A stretch of 28,355 bases of DNA from Rhizophagus sp. LPA8_4_AMF (GCA_021464525.1 JADRCO010000679.1:1-28355); one strand, 5' to 3'; positions 1 through 11,684 are shown, numbered from the stretch's first letter. The notes: generated from the letters alone by a model not told the origin. Numbers and translations are program-made.

Positions 1-53
1 TAAAATTCACTCGGGTTGAGTTATCCGGGTTGGACCCGAATTTTGCGGAGCAC
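1..53. repeat. Right end of a GC-rich terminal-inverted-repeat element, cut by the window edge
   Basis: The first 53 bases are far richer in G and C than the following 4 kb and carry CGGGTTGAG, TCCGGGTTGG and ACCCG motifs. They end in GCGGAGCAC followed by TA. This is a diverged version of the right terminus CGGAACAC-TA of the complete element at 9795-10112. The rest of the element lies outside the window. Similarity is by eye. Confidence 0.5.
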
Positions 54-3000
54 TATATGAGATAGACCAATATTGAATATTGTTCAAGGAATTCCGTTTT
101 TGCGTATGTTTCGATATGGATTAAACAAAACTGATTAAATGATTGTTGTGTTCTTTCATATATTCTCTGATATTATTGCTCTATCTATGAGAAAAAAATC
201 CATCTTCAACGGGAGAGTAATCGTTTCTTTAATAAAACAAATAATAATTAATACTAAAATATATATTTCTTACTTTTCTTATTTTTTTACAAAAAAAAGG
301 TGAGAAAGAATAGAATAGTCGCTTACCAATTTAAAAATTCTCCAGCAAATTATATTTTTTTTCCATATACAGTAGTTATACAATCTTTCAAAGGTTTTAT
401 AAGCAACGATAAGAATGTTATCCGAACTATGTCAAAACATTTTCTTTTTTTCGTTTGACGTTTATAAAATTTAAGGAAAAAAGTTAAGATTTATATAAAA
501 GAATAATATAATATGAACTTTCTAAATATAATAGTTTTATCGAAAAAAAGAAAAAAAAATCTTTTTCCGTGTAAAAAAAAAATAATATAAAATTCGGTGT
601 AGCAGGAATGAAACTGTATAAAATAGAAATTCTACGAAAAGATTAAGATTAAAAAATTTAAGAGCATAACAATTAATAAAATTAGGTTAATATGTTAAAC
701 CTAGTTGATTTTATATAAAATAATAATAATAGCTCTTATTGTTTTTGGTAATATAATTATTAATCACTTTTTTCGTGTTGCCTAAATATAGAAACAAATA
801 ATGAAAATTAATTTAACAAAATAGGATTATGTTAAGTTTCTAGTAGAGTTAATTTTATTAAATCAGATTTAACTTTAATCAAAGTCTGTAAAATCTTAAA
901 GATGGCGCATTAGTAGATCGGTATGTTGAATCATTGACAAAGAAATGTCACACAACATATAAACATATAAAATTCATATGGATTGACAAAAATAGTTTCA
1001 TATAATTTTTGTAAACAAATCACCCTTATAGTATGGAGTAATAATAACCAAGTCCATTGTTCTTTAATATTTTAAAACAAAAAGAATTTTACGCAGCATA
1101 AAAATAAAAAACAATAGAATTTTTTATTATTTTTTATCTATTTATTTTTATTATGATTAAATTAAATTTATTATGTTTATTGTAATTCTCTGGCGAGAAT
1201 TTCCATTCATTCCATTTCATAATTAATTAATTGACAGCATTTAATGATAACAACAATATTTAATTAACAATATTAAAAAATTTCGATTTGAAATTTTTGT
1301 GATTTTTAAAATCATATATAATTGTGATAGATTCACAATTATTAGTTAAATATAATTATGTTATAAATAGAACGGTTGAAATGGTTGAAATTTTAGCGAA
1401 TTTAGTGAGCAATTTTCTTCTTTTTCATGTGAGATTATAAGTTAATGATTTCTTTAAGAAAGGTAATTTCAAGTTTGGGAAATGATTTAAAGTATGATAA
1501 CGAGCTGTGCATCTGAATCAATTTCATAATGCCAATAATGGGAATGATCAATGCCAACCATTTCGCGTCAATAAAGCAAAATAATTTGGCTGAAATGCAA
1601 AAGAATGAATACAAAAAAAAATTTTTCATTAGAAACTTCCATCTAATAATGGCATGATTAACATAAGTGCGTTAATTTTTCCAAGATTTATGTTCGTAAA
1701 CCACCAAAAAATATGTAGTAATAAGAGCATAGTACGTAATATAATAAATAAAAATTACGCATCATACTGTATATATGCATTATGATATCAAAAAAAAACA
1801 GATTATAAAAGAAAATTATTTAGTAATAACAAATTTTATCTCGTTGATATATTGTTGTAACACAACATCGATAATATGAATGAATTTTGAGATTTCAAAA
1901 TTTTCAACTTTTGTGTAAAAATAATTTCAAAATTCTGAAAAATAGGGACCACTTTTAAAACGTCAAAGAAAACCTGCTGAACCTGTTATAAGTGACTTTT
2001 CTTATTTATTAGAAATGAATCTCATCCTGATAAATATTTATTGGTATTGTGTATCCCTATTTTTGCGTAATTTAAACACGTGAATTCTATAAAGCTTTGT
2101 GTTTTCGTTGTTTAATTGCATAGAATATGGTTAAAAAGAACATTAATTTGGATAAAAGAATTCACAAAATTTGCAGCCACACTTTTGAAACACCCTCAAC
2201 TTAAAATTTCAATTAATCAAATTTAGTTAAGTAAATATGAGCTAATCATTATATAATAAGATTATATGATAACGAATGGGATAACAGCAAATGTAAAACG
2301 ATAAAAAAAAAAATGAAAGAGTACGTTTTACAGTCCTAAAGACTGTGATTCAAAGACAGCTGTTCCCTATAAGAAATTGTCTTGATAGCAATAGATTTTG
2401 ATGTATTAATGGATGATATATAATTTAAAACGTAACAATTAATTTCGCGTAAATATTAATGTCATATTTCAAGAATTGATAGTTTCAAATAACTTGTTTC
2501 CAGCAAGAAATCATATGAATCATATGATACATAATAAAGTGTCACAGCTTAACCGGCTGTTTTTATATACATATACAGTATTTATAAATATATAAAGTTG
2601 GCCTACTTTCAGTTTGTGGTACCATTGACTATTATCAAAACCAAAATTTATATTACAGATTAATAACGATCCACATAGTTGCTATTTTACGAATCAAGTT
2701 TTATTTATTTCAACTAAAATACATAACATTATCGCCGATCATCTATTTTTAAAAATTTCTTCTATTCAAACGATAATTATAAAAAAAGGTGTATGAATTT
2801 GGAAATGATGAGTCATGATCATCAAGTTTGATTTAAAATGAGGAAATTTGTATAATTCCAATAATCTAACGAATCTCACGTTAAAGTACTATCTGTGCAT
2901 TGATCATCCATTATATTTTGGTTATGATTGGTTGAAGAATTTTAGAGGAGTAATATAATTACAACCGTATTGTAATTAATATATTAGTTTCTTCGTTTCA

Positions 3001-3195
3001 TAATAAAAAATAGTATTATGATTTTAAAGTGCACACAAGATATTAAATGGACACTCTATCTTTTTGTCTTTAAATTTAAAACGAAACAAAGAGACAATGT
3101 TTCAACATCTAGGAAAAAAAGATTAGATTAATAAATTAAAATGAATTATATTTAATCAATAATATACTTTAATTCTTTATTGCTTAAAATGGACT
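54..3195. other. Gene-free AT-rich stretch
   Basis: About 3.1 kb of mostly A/T sequence with many A and T runs. Open frames here are no longer than chance allows at this base composition; the 64-codon minus-strand frame at 1435-1629 is unremarkable. Small palindromes occur, for example ACAGTC/GACTGT near 2329-2346 and CATATGAATCATATG near 2513. I see no convincing exon, tRNA or terminal repeat. Confidence 0.6.
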
Positions 3196-3196
3196 A

Positions 3197-3265
3197 AAAT
3201 TTGCTTGTTTATTTATGCCATATGACTTTTTTTTTTTTAAAAAAAAGCCATTAACAAGCAATTTG
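3197..3265. repeat. Hairpin element with T-tract/A-tract core
   Basis: Arms AAATTTGCTTGTTTA (left) and TTAACAAGCAATTT (right) are near-perfect inverted repeats; TTGCTTGTT at 3201-3209 and AACAAGCAA at 3253-3261 match exactly. The centre holds a run of T followed directly by a run of A, itself palindromic. It resembles a tiny foldback element. No flanking duplication could be fixed. Confidence 0.5.
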
Positions 3266-3526
3266 ATATAAATCATTGATTGTATTTGTTCGTTATCAAA
3301 TGTCAATCGTAGTACGATTGTTATAAAATAGTACCAGTTTGTAAAGATTCGTACGATGAGTTTACTCAAAAAAGAACAATTAATGAAATGAGTAGAAAAT
3401 ATTTGCATCACAATCAATAATCATGAGATTTATTTTTTTTTTTAAAAGAAAAGAAAAAAGAAATTGCTTAGTTTATTTATCACAAGCATTTCTGGTGCTA
3501 CAACGCGTTTCCATTTTTGGCTTGTC

Positions 3527-3624
3527 GTGATATCGTCGTGCAGAATAAATAAATGGTAGAATAAATAAATGTAATTAAAAGTATTTATTTATTCTCCCAA
3601 GTAAACATTCGACGATCAAGACAT
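3527..3624. repeat. Nested inverted repeat (foldback)
   Basis: The inner arms, AGAATAAATAAAT at 3558-3570 and ATTTATTTATTCT at 3583-3595, are perfectly complementary over 13 bases around a 12-base loop. A second direct copy of AGAATAAATAAATG lies at 3542-3555. Further out, GTCGTGATATCGTCG (about 3526-3540) and CGACGATCAAGAC (about 3612-3624) form an imperfect outer stem. The nested layout suggests a small non-autonomous foldback element. Confidence 0.5.
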
Positions 3625-4441
3625 TTATTTACGATCAATTGATTATTTCAGATAAGTTTGTGTTTTTCTGAACGATAGATAATTCAATAATTGGTCCTTC
3701 TTTTTTTTTATTTTGTTTCGAATAATATTGTTAAAGCATTTTAAAGGATGAGTACACTGTAGATTGTAGATATCGGCCATCCTATTTTATTTTATGTATT
3801 CTTTAGTATAGTGATTAGCATTTTATCACAATAAAATATTGATGATTTATCTCAATAATTTGGACATATACAGTAATTCAGATTTGGGGGAAAAAAAATC
3901 CCATATCAGATCTAAATCTCTACATCTCATCTATGATAAAAGTAAAACTTCTATTGTGTTCTGGAAAAAGTAAACATAATATATAAGAAAGAATTCATTT
4001 TATGTTCTAATAAATATTATTCAATTGATCAACTGATTCGTGTGCATTGAAAAAAAATTCTTCATTAGGATAGTAACAGAATACTTTTCGGTTCAAAGAT
4101 AAAGAAGTAGTTATAAACCAGTTATAGATAACCCTTTTATGTTGAATTATTTCAATCAACGGATCATTCCGGAAAATTATATCAAAAAAAACGAAGCACA
4201 TACACAAGGATAGAATTAAAAAAGGCTTTTTAACTTTACCTGATTTGAGTTCTATCATGCGTAATCATCTGTGTATTTTATAGTATTACAAATATTATTG
4301 TTTGATTGATATCTGCGAAAGAATTTGTAACTGTATCGGATATGACATCTATAAATATAACGAGAATAAATGTTTAGAAATTTTTAAATCCTTTTTAATT
4401 AAAAAATTAAAAATTAATTTATATATTTACCTAATAACAAC
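3625..4441. other. Gene-free stretch upstream of the Myb-like gene
   Basis: AT-rich. It contains an 83-codon minus-strand open frame (4007-4258) of plausible composition. A rough count from base composition predicts about one frame of that length by chance in a window like this, so I do not call it a gene. The promoter of the Myb-like gene should lie here, but no clear TATA element could be singled out among many A/T runs. Confidence 0.5.
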
Positions 4442-5081
4442 ATGTCAAGAAATAGCTTTAGCAAAGAAGTATGTTAAAGTAATTTATATTAAAAAACTCA
4501 GCTATTAATTTCTCTTTATAATCAATTTTTTAGAGCGAAGAAATAATAATAAAATATATGGCGGAGCAGGCAGAGAGAGAGAAAAAAATCAAGAATCCGT
4601 TTGCTGAGTTAAGTAAATTGATTCCTCACAATCATAAACAAATATGCCAGCAGTAAGTTTAATAAGCAATTTTTTTGTTTTATTTTTTTTTAAAAAAAAA
4701 TAATAATTTTAATTTTAACTACAAAATTTAGTTGGTATGAAAAACTAGACCCTCGTCGTAAGTATATTATAATTATATTTTAAATTCTTTTGATAAAAAA
4801 ATCATTGAAATAACTTTTTTATTTGCTTAGTTTGTAAATTGCCTTTCAATGATAACGAGAAAGATTTTATCTATAAATGGGTAAAAGAACATCCTCGTAA
4901 TGATCAAGGAAATATCCCTTGGAAAAAGTTGCAGCCGGAAATGGAAAAAGAATTTGGTAGACTACGTGCCACTAGAGACATGAAAAATATTTGGAATGCC
5001 GAAAATAGGCGATTACTCAGACAAAAAAATAATGTTCTTGACCACCTTCTTCCTGAAGAAATTGATGAAATTGACGAATAA
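4442..5081 (+). CDS. Small Myb/SANT-like two-repeat protein, four exons, 140 residues
   Basis: Exons are 4442-4468, 4534-4652, 4732-4757 and 4831-5081, joined by introns of 65, 79 and 73 bases with donors GTATGT, GTAAGT, GTAAGT and acceptors TTTTTAG, AATTTAG, GCTTAG; phases are consistent throughout. The first exon encodes only nine residues (MSRNSFSKE) and completes the start of the first repeat. Two Myb-like repeats follow. Repeat 1 spans about residues 6-50, with bulky positions F6, F32 and W50 and KQICQHWYEKLDPR at its end. Repeat 2 spans about 63-113, with F63, W88 and W112 and a basic end (NRRLLRQK). An acidic tail ends the protein. Known for the fold: each repeat is a three-helix DNA- or chromatin-binding unit. 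Inferred: a nuclear DNA-binding factor; target genes unknown. A start at the internal ATG at 4558 would cut off the first helix, so I prefer 4442. Confidence 0.8.
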
Positions 5082-5876
5082 TATATTGAAATTTTTTTTT
5101 TCTTTTTTTTAACATTTATATAGTAATTAAATTTTTACAATTTTTCAATTCAAAAATGTTATTTTTTCTTGTCTCCATAAAAATAAAATATTTATTTTAA
5201 TTATATTGATTACATATGTTTCTACTAATGTGGTTGCCATACTTCTTTCTTATATAACTGAATATATTATATATTGCATATACATCAAGGAAATAACCGA
5301 GCTTATTTTTACTCAAAACTAACTGAAAGCTATAAATTTCTATTGTTAACATATTATTTTATTGACATCTTCAGTAAACTAATTTTCATTCTCTCTTTTC
5401 TAACCAAGGTTATAAGTTTTGCGGCAAATAATTAAAAGATAATAAAAAAATAATTAACCAATAAAGGTCAAACTATAGCCACAATTATGGTCAGATTTGC
5501 AGAATTGCATGGGGTTTAAGGAAGGTGGGTGTCGTGGAGGCCACGTGACCGATTGTAGATCCATAATAAAAAGGATAAAAACTCAACTCCGCTTATCCAA
5601 TGTAATTGTAGAAAAATTACGTTAGAAAATTTGGAACTGAAGTAAGTAATCAGTAGTTGAGCGTCTTTAAACAAAGGGGAATTATCATTTATTAATGTGA
5701 CGTTGAAGGTCCGTTGTAATATAAGAATCACTCACTGATTGTAATGTTATAAATAAAGTAACTCTATATTCTTTATACATAAAGCAAAAAGTCAAATGAC
5801 TATTTGAATCTTTGTTGAGCGTTACATTCTGGACACGTGATAGTCATAGAAGGGTAAAGTCTGAAATGGGACGTAA
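5082..5876. other. Gap between the Myb-like gene and a pseudogene
   Basis: A T-rich 3' flank follows the Myb-like stop, with AAAATAAAATATT near 5180 as a possible poly(A) signal. From about 5500 to 5735 the GC content rises. There the minus strand has a 71-codon open frame (5516-5731), and another frame reads WPPRHPPSLNPMQFC, so a decayed coding fragment is possible. I could not identify it and call no gene. Confidence 0.4.
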
Positions 5877-6423
5877 ACTTAAATTATTGGCGAAACTATT
5901 AAAAATTTTTGCCTGGTTCAAAATACTATTTGCACATTTGCGAACGCTTTAATTGACTATATGTAAATGATTCCATGTGATGTAGCCAATTGAGGTATGA
6001 GAGAAAAATTTGGGGTTGACTATTAGTGGATCTTGTGTATCCCTATCGGCGTGAACATCATTTGGACTTTATACATATTTACTAAAGGTGTTTCTCCTGA
6101 ATTAAAAACATGATTAATTCCTATAAGGTAATTACAGTAAGTATCAGTGCATATACTATAGACATGATTATTGAGTGGGATAGTAGCTTTGATCAAAGAT
6201 GGAAAGAAAATTGTAATTCCTTTGAATTCACATTTTGGTCCACAAACCAACTGTGACCCATCGAACAATTAGAAGAACCTAGAGACGGACAGAAACTATT
6301 TGCATAAAAAACAAAATTTGAATGATTGTTAAATTTTATAACAGATAAAGGGATTTTTTTGATCGTAGAATCTCCAATTAGCGCTTTGAAAACATATAGA
6401 TTGGAAGAAGTTGAAGAAGACAA
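5877..6423 (-). pseudogene. Decayed copy 1 of an unidentified protein gene
   Basis: Two minus-strand frames overlap out of phase. One (6423 to 6193) carries FNNHSNFVFYANSF; the other (6268 to 6023) carries CEFKGITIFFPSLIKATIPL. The tail region down to about 5880 lies in further frames. The same order of sequence recurs on the same strand at 26473-26983, where the tail is open (TRSTNSQPKN...KRSQMDDDSGKNS) and a TIPLN.H motif matches TIPLNNH here. In this copy the tail is broken by indels and a stop. The alternating hydrophobic pattern of the upstream part suggests a beta-rich, perhaps secreted or extracellular domain, followed by a polar, basic and serine-rich tail. I do not recognise the family. 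An acceptor-like TTCAG precedes GAGAAACACC, so an intron may separate the two parts. Confidence 0.55.
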
Positions 6424-7229
6424 AGAAGAAGTAGAAAGTATTGAGTGAGGAAAAAGATTATCTATATAACCAAAAAAATTGTGGTGATATTTAGATTACT
6501 CTAATAACTTGAATTGTGTAATATGTTATTCTGTGTTTATTATGGTTAGAAAGTTTGATTGGTTATTGAGGTCATGTTCATGTTCTGATGACCAATCCGT
6601 GAAATTTTTGTGACTAATCAAGTCCCAAAAAATATTATTATTAAACATATTTCTTTTCTGTCATCATCGATTTTTTAAAAATTGGATTTTTTTATTCTTG
6701 TTATTTTTATATTTTTTGTTGTTTTTAAACCGATTTTCAATTAATTTAATTTTTTATCTTGCCCTTTAGGTTGGATCAGTAATTAGATTGATGCTGCGAG
6801 GGCTTATCTGATATAAATGGAATCAGACTGGGTCGTTGATATATTAACTAATTAATACATAATTTTAATAAATTTTAAAAGTCCCAATAATATAACCAAG
6901 ACTTATCTGTACCAACTAGAAGTGGGAATAATATTGCTAATAATTTATCGATCTTAGTATTTGCCTTTATAGTGACGAACAAAGGGCAGTTCGAACCAAT
7001 TTAGTTAATTTTGCCATATTAGTATTTGTTGTAAAAAATTTTTATCTATTGCAGAAACCCATCATGCTAAAACAACAATTGTCACATCATCATCAAGTTG
7101 TTAATCTATTTACTATGATGAGGGTATTTTACTTATGTTTGTTTATTATATCATCGGGACCAAAAATTGGTGTGATTATACTTATAACTAATAAAGTGAT
7201 TATAAAAGGGATATTTATTATATAAAAAA
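6424..7229. other. Gene-free stretch
   Basis: No supportable gene. GTTGGATCAG at 6770-6779 is the exact inverse of CTGATCCAAC at 7339-7348, so the segment between could be a roughly 580-bp non-autonomous element, but the arms are short and the ends do not extend cleanly. A long T-rich tract lies at about 6660-6760. Confidence 0.4.
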
Positions 7230-7303
7230 TTCGGGACAAAATAAATTGTGCTTAAAGGGAAGGAGTGCTTATACAGGAGTTGCTTATAGAGGGGTCGACT
7301 GTA
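7230..7303. mobile_element. Possible pogo/Fot1-like terminus
   Basis: The segment holds GTGCTTA..., GGAGTGCTTATACAGG and GTTGCTTATAGAGGGG in close succession and ends GGGGTCGACTGTA. Repeated (G)CTTATAGAGG units followed by ...ACTGTA resemble the ends of Tc1/mariner-type pogo/Fot1 elements, which insert at TA. A matching opposite end was not found, so this may be a solo end or a remnant. Confidence 0.3.
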
Positions 7304-9353
7304 ATTGAATGATTAATGTGTGCATTTAATTATTTGACCTGATCCAACACATCGCAAGCTTAGTAGACATTTTAATAGCAAGATAATTATTAAAAAAAAG
7401 GATCATAATTCAAATATAACAGAATACACTACTTCATTTTTCTTAATTATCTTAAAAAATTTATAATAAAAATAAACTTAATTACAATGTTTGGGACTAC
7501 TGGCTGACTACTGTATAGTGTACTTTCATTTTTTTTAAATCTTTTTAAGACTATAATATTTAATTAAAAAAAAGTTTAACTTGATTGTTAAACGTTAATA
7601 ATAATAATAAAAACGAATTTGAAGGTGTGTTATCTTCAAAGAGAATTTTAAGAATATCATATTTAATCACTTGGAACCATTGCCTGAATAGTCCAGGGAT
7701 ATTTCTTAAGTTTCGTAGTTAGTGGGAAGTCCGGACTCACCTATAATCTGGCACAAAAAGGCAAACGCAAATGTAAGTAATAAGATTTGTTAAAAGTTTG
7801 ACATGGAATGAAATTATTATAAAGCAACAACCTTTTCATTAGATTATTAATATCAGATAATAATAATAATAAGTGTATTTAATTAATGAGAGTAGATATT
7901 CTTGATATCATAATCTAAATATTAAGTGCTTTTGTCTTTTGAAGCACAACCGGATGGAAAAAGAAAATTTTAGCAGGTATTCTGGAACCTCAATTTATAA
8001 CTTTACAAAAGAAACATTAAATCAGCAAAGAAATTACCTTAAACCAATAAAATTTACATTTAAAAGAAATACCTTGTTTCAATAAAGTTTATATGGCTAA
8101 TAATTGAACTCATCAAAGACACGTTAAAGTTTACAAATAATAATAGGAAACAACTGAAACAATATTCAAAATTAACAATATTAAGAGATTCAATTACTAT
8201 AACTTAATGAGATATGGAAATTATAATTGTGATCTCATTATACGGATGATCATCCATTTAGATGAACGTATGATTGGACAACTTGTTCAAAAGTGGCATT
8301 AATGCTTATCCATACTATAATATTCGTGATTGGATCTAAGTTTTTAATGAAATAATATGAATTGATGAAAAAAGGAATTCGGCTAATATTGAAGAATTTC
8401 ATTGATTCACTCCTACAGTCCTATAACCTATATTTGAAATTATTTTGTTTGAGATGAAACTTCCCGAAAGATTCGCCGACTCATATTATGTGAATATGAC
8501 TGGTCACGAGCTAATTAAACTATTTCTCCTTGTTTCATAGATTACGGTAGTAATCTATTTATGAAACATTCCTAATTTTGGAAGTTTATCAATGAATTTC
8601 ATATCGTTAAAAAACGATCTTGTTTAATATGGATACAATGAATAAAGTGCAAAATTTTCGCAACCAATAACGATAAGGCCAATCGTCTTTATATAACCTT
8701 TATGATTAGCATAAAGCTTAAGTATGATTTATCATAAACTTTTAAGTTTCGTCGTGTTATATGATTAATATACAACAATTATTCGATATTGACGAATAAC
8801 AATAACTCTCCGGGAATAACACATTGTTTAAAATTTTGAAATAAATCAAAAAATAAAGAAAATATTATGCAGCCAAATAGGATCATGCTGTTTTTGATAT
8901 ATTGATAAATTTTATAGACTAAAATACAAATAATTACTTTTGATATTGTTGATGCGTTACGTCATTTAGATTAAATATCATATTTGACAAGTAGAGTACT
9001 ATATGAAGCATGATCTTGGACATCTGCAGACTGTTCACAGTTCGATGATATTCCCTATCCAATAGTTGTGCTTGTAAATAATTACTCATCGATAAAATAA
9101 ATAGAATTATATGATATTTATGATGGTATCGGTATGTTGCACGATTTTACATTCGCATTAGCTGCATCAGCTGAAACAAATCGATCAAATCGATCAAGAT
9201 AAGGTAATTACACGCATCGGAAATTAGGAACGTGAGAAAGTTATTCGCACTTTCGCACTTTCTTAAAAACTATTTAATTTCTTTTACGTAATTTTATTAA
9301 ATAAAATAAATAAATATTCATTAAATAATTCTCGTGAGTTTTGTTCTAAAAAT
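7304..9353. other. Mostly gene-free stretch with small palindromes and weak coding islands
   Basis: Around 7690-7785 a GC-richer island on the plus strand reads VSGKSGLTYNLAQKGKRK and runs into a GTAAGT; this could be a stray exon or decayed coding DNA. Around 7930-8090 a short frame reads MEKENFSRYSGTSIYNFTKE. Neither can be tied to a gene. A hairpin lies at 8531-8568. Short direct repeats ATCGATCAA occur near 9178 and CGCACTTT near 9248. Confidence 0.4.
8531..8568. repeat. Hairpin with arms TGTTTCATA...GATTAC
   Basis: TGTTTCATAGATTAC at 8531-8545 and GTAATCTATTTATGAAACA at 8550-8568 are inverse copies, apart from four extra bases in the right arm, separated by four bases. The function is unknown. 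Confidence 0.5.
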
Positions 9354-9522
9354 ATTGATCAAAAAGAATTTTTAATTCTACTAATTTTAAATTATTAAAA
9401 AATATTATGAAAACTACTAGAAATAATAAATACTACGGAATATGTGAAAATGTGTAGCTAATATTGCTGTATTGATCAAGAAAGAATTTTTAATTCTTAT
9501 TCTAAATTATTAAAAATATTAT
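9354..9522. repeat. Direct repeat pair of about 52 bp
   Basis: The segments 9354-9408 and 9471-9522 share ATTGATCAA, AAGAATTTTTAATTCT, AAATTATTAAAA and AATATTAT in the same order and orientation with a few differences. A separate direct pair, AAAATGTGTAGCTA, lies at 9447-9460 and 9734-9747. This is an old local duplication of non-coding sequence. Confidence 0.6.
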
Positions 9523-9794
9523 ATAGAAATAGAGGATCTAAATTAACGCTATTCCTAAAATCTACTATCACAAAAGGCAAAAAAAGCGGACACTAATAAT
9601 TCGGTTCCTTCAAAATTGGTAATTATATAAGGGAGTGATTATATAGAAATTATTAAATTTAACCAAAATTAAATTCTGGCCAAAATTATAGACATATTGA
9701 CATTTTGGCCAATAAATACCAGAGATATAAGTAAAAATGTGTAGCTAGCGTAACCATAAACTAAGCATATATAGGTGTATAGGAATCTCACATA
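9523..9794. other. Gene-free flank of the GC-rich element
   Basis: Short sequence repeating GGCCAAAA-like words; one 14-base word repeats from 9447. No gene is seen. TCTCACATA at 9786-9794 immediately precedes the inserted element and recurs just after it at 10118-10126. Confidence 0.5.
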
Positions 9795-10112
9795 GTGTTC
9801 CGAAAGGGTCGGGGTTATTGACCCGACTCGTATTTAGGGGTTGAGTTGGGGTCGCATGATTTGATGACTCTTACCCCGCATGAACTCGACCCGACCCGTC
9901 GAGTCGGGTCATACCTTTACTTTAACCCGGCGACCCGAATCTTTTTATTATATTTTTAAATTTTTTATATTAAATACAACTTGACGGGTCGAACCCGGGT
10001 TATCCGAGTCAGACTATAATCGGGTCAAGTCGAGTCCGGGTCATGACTTTTACACTCGGGTCGAGTTTGAATACACCTCAAAACCCGACCCGATTCAACC
10101 CCTTCGGAACAC
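9795..10112. mobile_element. Non-autonomous GC-rich terminal-inverted-repeat element (MITE-like), 318 bp
   Basis: The left end is GTGTTCCGAAAGGGTCGGGG, and the right end ...CCCCTTCGGAACAC is its inverse with one mismatch. TA flanks both ends (9793-9794 and 10113-10114), as expected for Tc1/mariner-type insertion. The interior is packed with GGGTCGGGT/ACCCGACCC words in both orientations and one AT-rich patch near 9940-9980. There is no open frame, so it must depend on a transposase elsewhere. A diverged fragment lies at 1-53. The GC content and CpG density contrast sharply with the surroundings. Confidence 0.75.
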
Positions 10113-10685
10113 TAAATTCTCACATAACCAGTACTACCAGTACTTCCATCAAAAGATGCATAAAAAATTTGAATTTTTGGTCATGTGCGAAGTTTTAAAA
10201 AATTATACACTTTGCACATTAAATTTTAAATATTGAGTCTTTTAAACATAGAGTCAGAGTAAATATCTAAATAAATTTTATTAAATAAGTATAAGAAATC
10301 TTAAATTGAAATAAATAATAACGATAAATAATAATAAGAAACTTACGCGAATAAAAAGAAATAATTACTAATAAACGAACCTGCTGCTGGAACTAAATAA
10401 GTTATGCGCAAAGATTATCTATAAAATCAATTAGATAAATTTCTTGGCATATTTCGCAAATTCTAAATTATATATTTTCTTTATATTTAATAAATTCCAA
10501 TTAGTACGATACATACAGTACTTAAGTTCAATAAAAAATTATCATTTATCATTTATACTAGCGTATATACTGTATTTACTGTTATCACTATTATATTGTC
10601 TGATTTTATAAGTATACTTTAACCAAAATAATAAAATCATACCACCGTTAGAGAAAAAAACTGAGACAAAGAATTTATCCTAGTA
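10113..10685. other. Gene-free stretch
   Basis: AT-rich, with a small repeat CAGTACTACCAGTACTTCC at about 10129-10147. No gene or terminal repeat is seen. Confidence 0.55.
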
Positions 10686-11343
10686 AATTTGCAGATCCCC
10701 AGCTAAACTCGTGACATAATTCAGTAATTTTGGCCAAAAGTCAGATAACGTCAAATTTCCTTTTTCGTTTTAAAACGATGTATGGTAAAGACATTCCTAT
10801 AGATTGTTCCAGACCTCTAAAAGGAAACACACAAAGAATGCAAAGAACAATAGGATCATCAAGGGCGCTAATGAATACAGGTAATGAAATTCTGTAAAAG
10901 GAATAATAAATAGGGATTAAAATAACTATTTTTGTTTCTTTATTATAAAAATATGTTGTTTATTTTAAATTTTTTAAATCAAACAATTAAATAATTAATT
11001 TCAATGGTGTGAAACAAGTAAATAAATGCATCATATGACTTTTATAAAATTTGACAATGAATTACTCAACACAAAAGACGACTTTCATGAATTTTATTAA
11101 TAATTCTTTTTACTTGATTCCAAAGGGTTCCAAATGACATTAAATCAATAAAGTTTTTAAATAAAGCTGCATTTCTGAAAACTCCGATGCATGTTGACGT
11201 TTCAGAATTGATCATCTATTTAGATAATTTTTTTTTAAAAAAAAAAAAGAAAAAAGACCAATCTAAATGAAGTAACTTATCAAAGAAAAATGGTCAATAA
11301 GACTAAAATTAGATAAATTATTTATTTATTTTTTTCAAAAAAT
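10686..11343 (+). repeat. Interspersed repeat family, copy A
   Basis: It starts at AATTTGCAGATCC and ends in a TTTATTTATTTATT tract, about 658 bp. It aligns by eye along its length with copy C (17252-17920). Shared words include AAATTCTGTAAAAGG, TATAAAAATATGTTG, AACTCCGATG.ATGTTG, AGAATTG.TCAT and a T-run/A-run core followed by TTATCAAAGAAAA. No coding frame is evident. The word AACTCCGATGCATGTTGACG also marks copies B and D. Confidence 0.65.
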
Positions 11344-11684
11344 GGGGTTGATATTTTTTTTTTAAAAAAAAATGGAATATATCATGAAATTTTGGAATTT
11401 TATTTTTTTACTATTGTAATCGTAAAGAATTGAGACTAGGTGTGACGTATATGCATTACTCGTGACATCGATTTCTTCCGCAGCAAAATTTAAAAGAATT
11501 TTATAGCTTATAGGTTAATGCATTTATCTAGTGGATTTTGAAGAGTAATTTCAGCATGAAGGATTGGTTAATTTTTCAATTAATTGTGATTATTCCGTAA
11601 AGAGATAGGGCGCAATAGCTAGAAAAACTCCATTACACGTAATTCGATCGACAAAAATTGGACATTCATTTTCTTTCCGATGAT
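11344..11684. other. Spacer between repeat copies A and B
   Basis: Contains a T11/A9 junction near 11357-11376 and otherwise plain AT-rich DNA. No gene is seen. Confidence 0.5.

Noticed and set aside
4007..4258. 83-codon minus-strand open frame with a hydrophobic stretch near its start
   Set aside because: From the base composition roughly one frame of this length is expected by chance in the window. No domain or splice support was found.
4302..4508. Open frame overlapping the start of the Myb-like gene
   Set aside because: It is in a different frame from the first Myb-like exon and runs through its intron.
6986..7000. CAGTTCGAACC, resembling a tRNA B box
   Set aside because: There is no matching A box upstream at the right distance and no acceptor stem.
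9960..10005. GGGTCGAACCCGGG, resembling a tRNA B box
   Set aside because: It is one of the many GGGTCG words inside the GC-rich element. No A box or cloverleaf fits.
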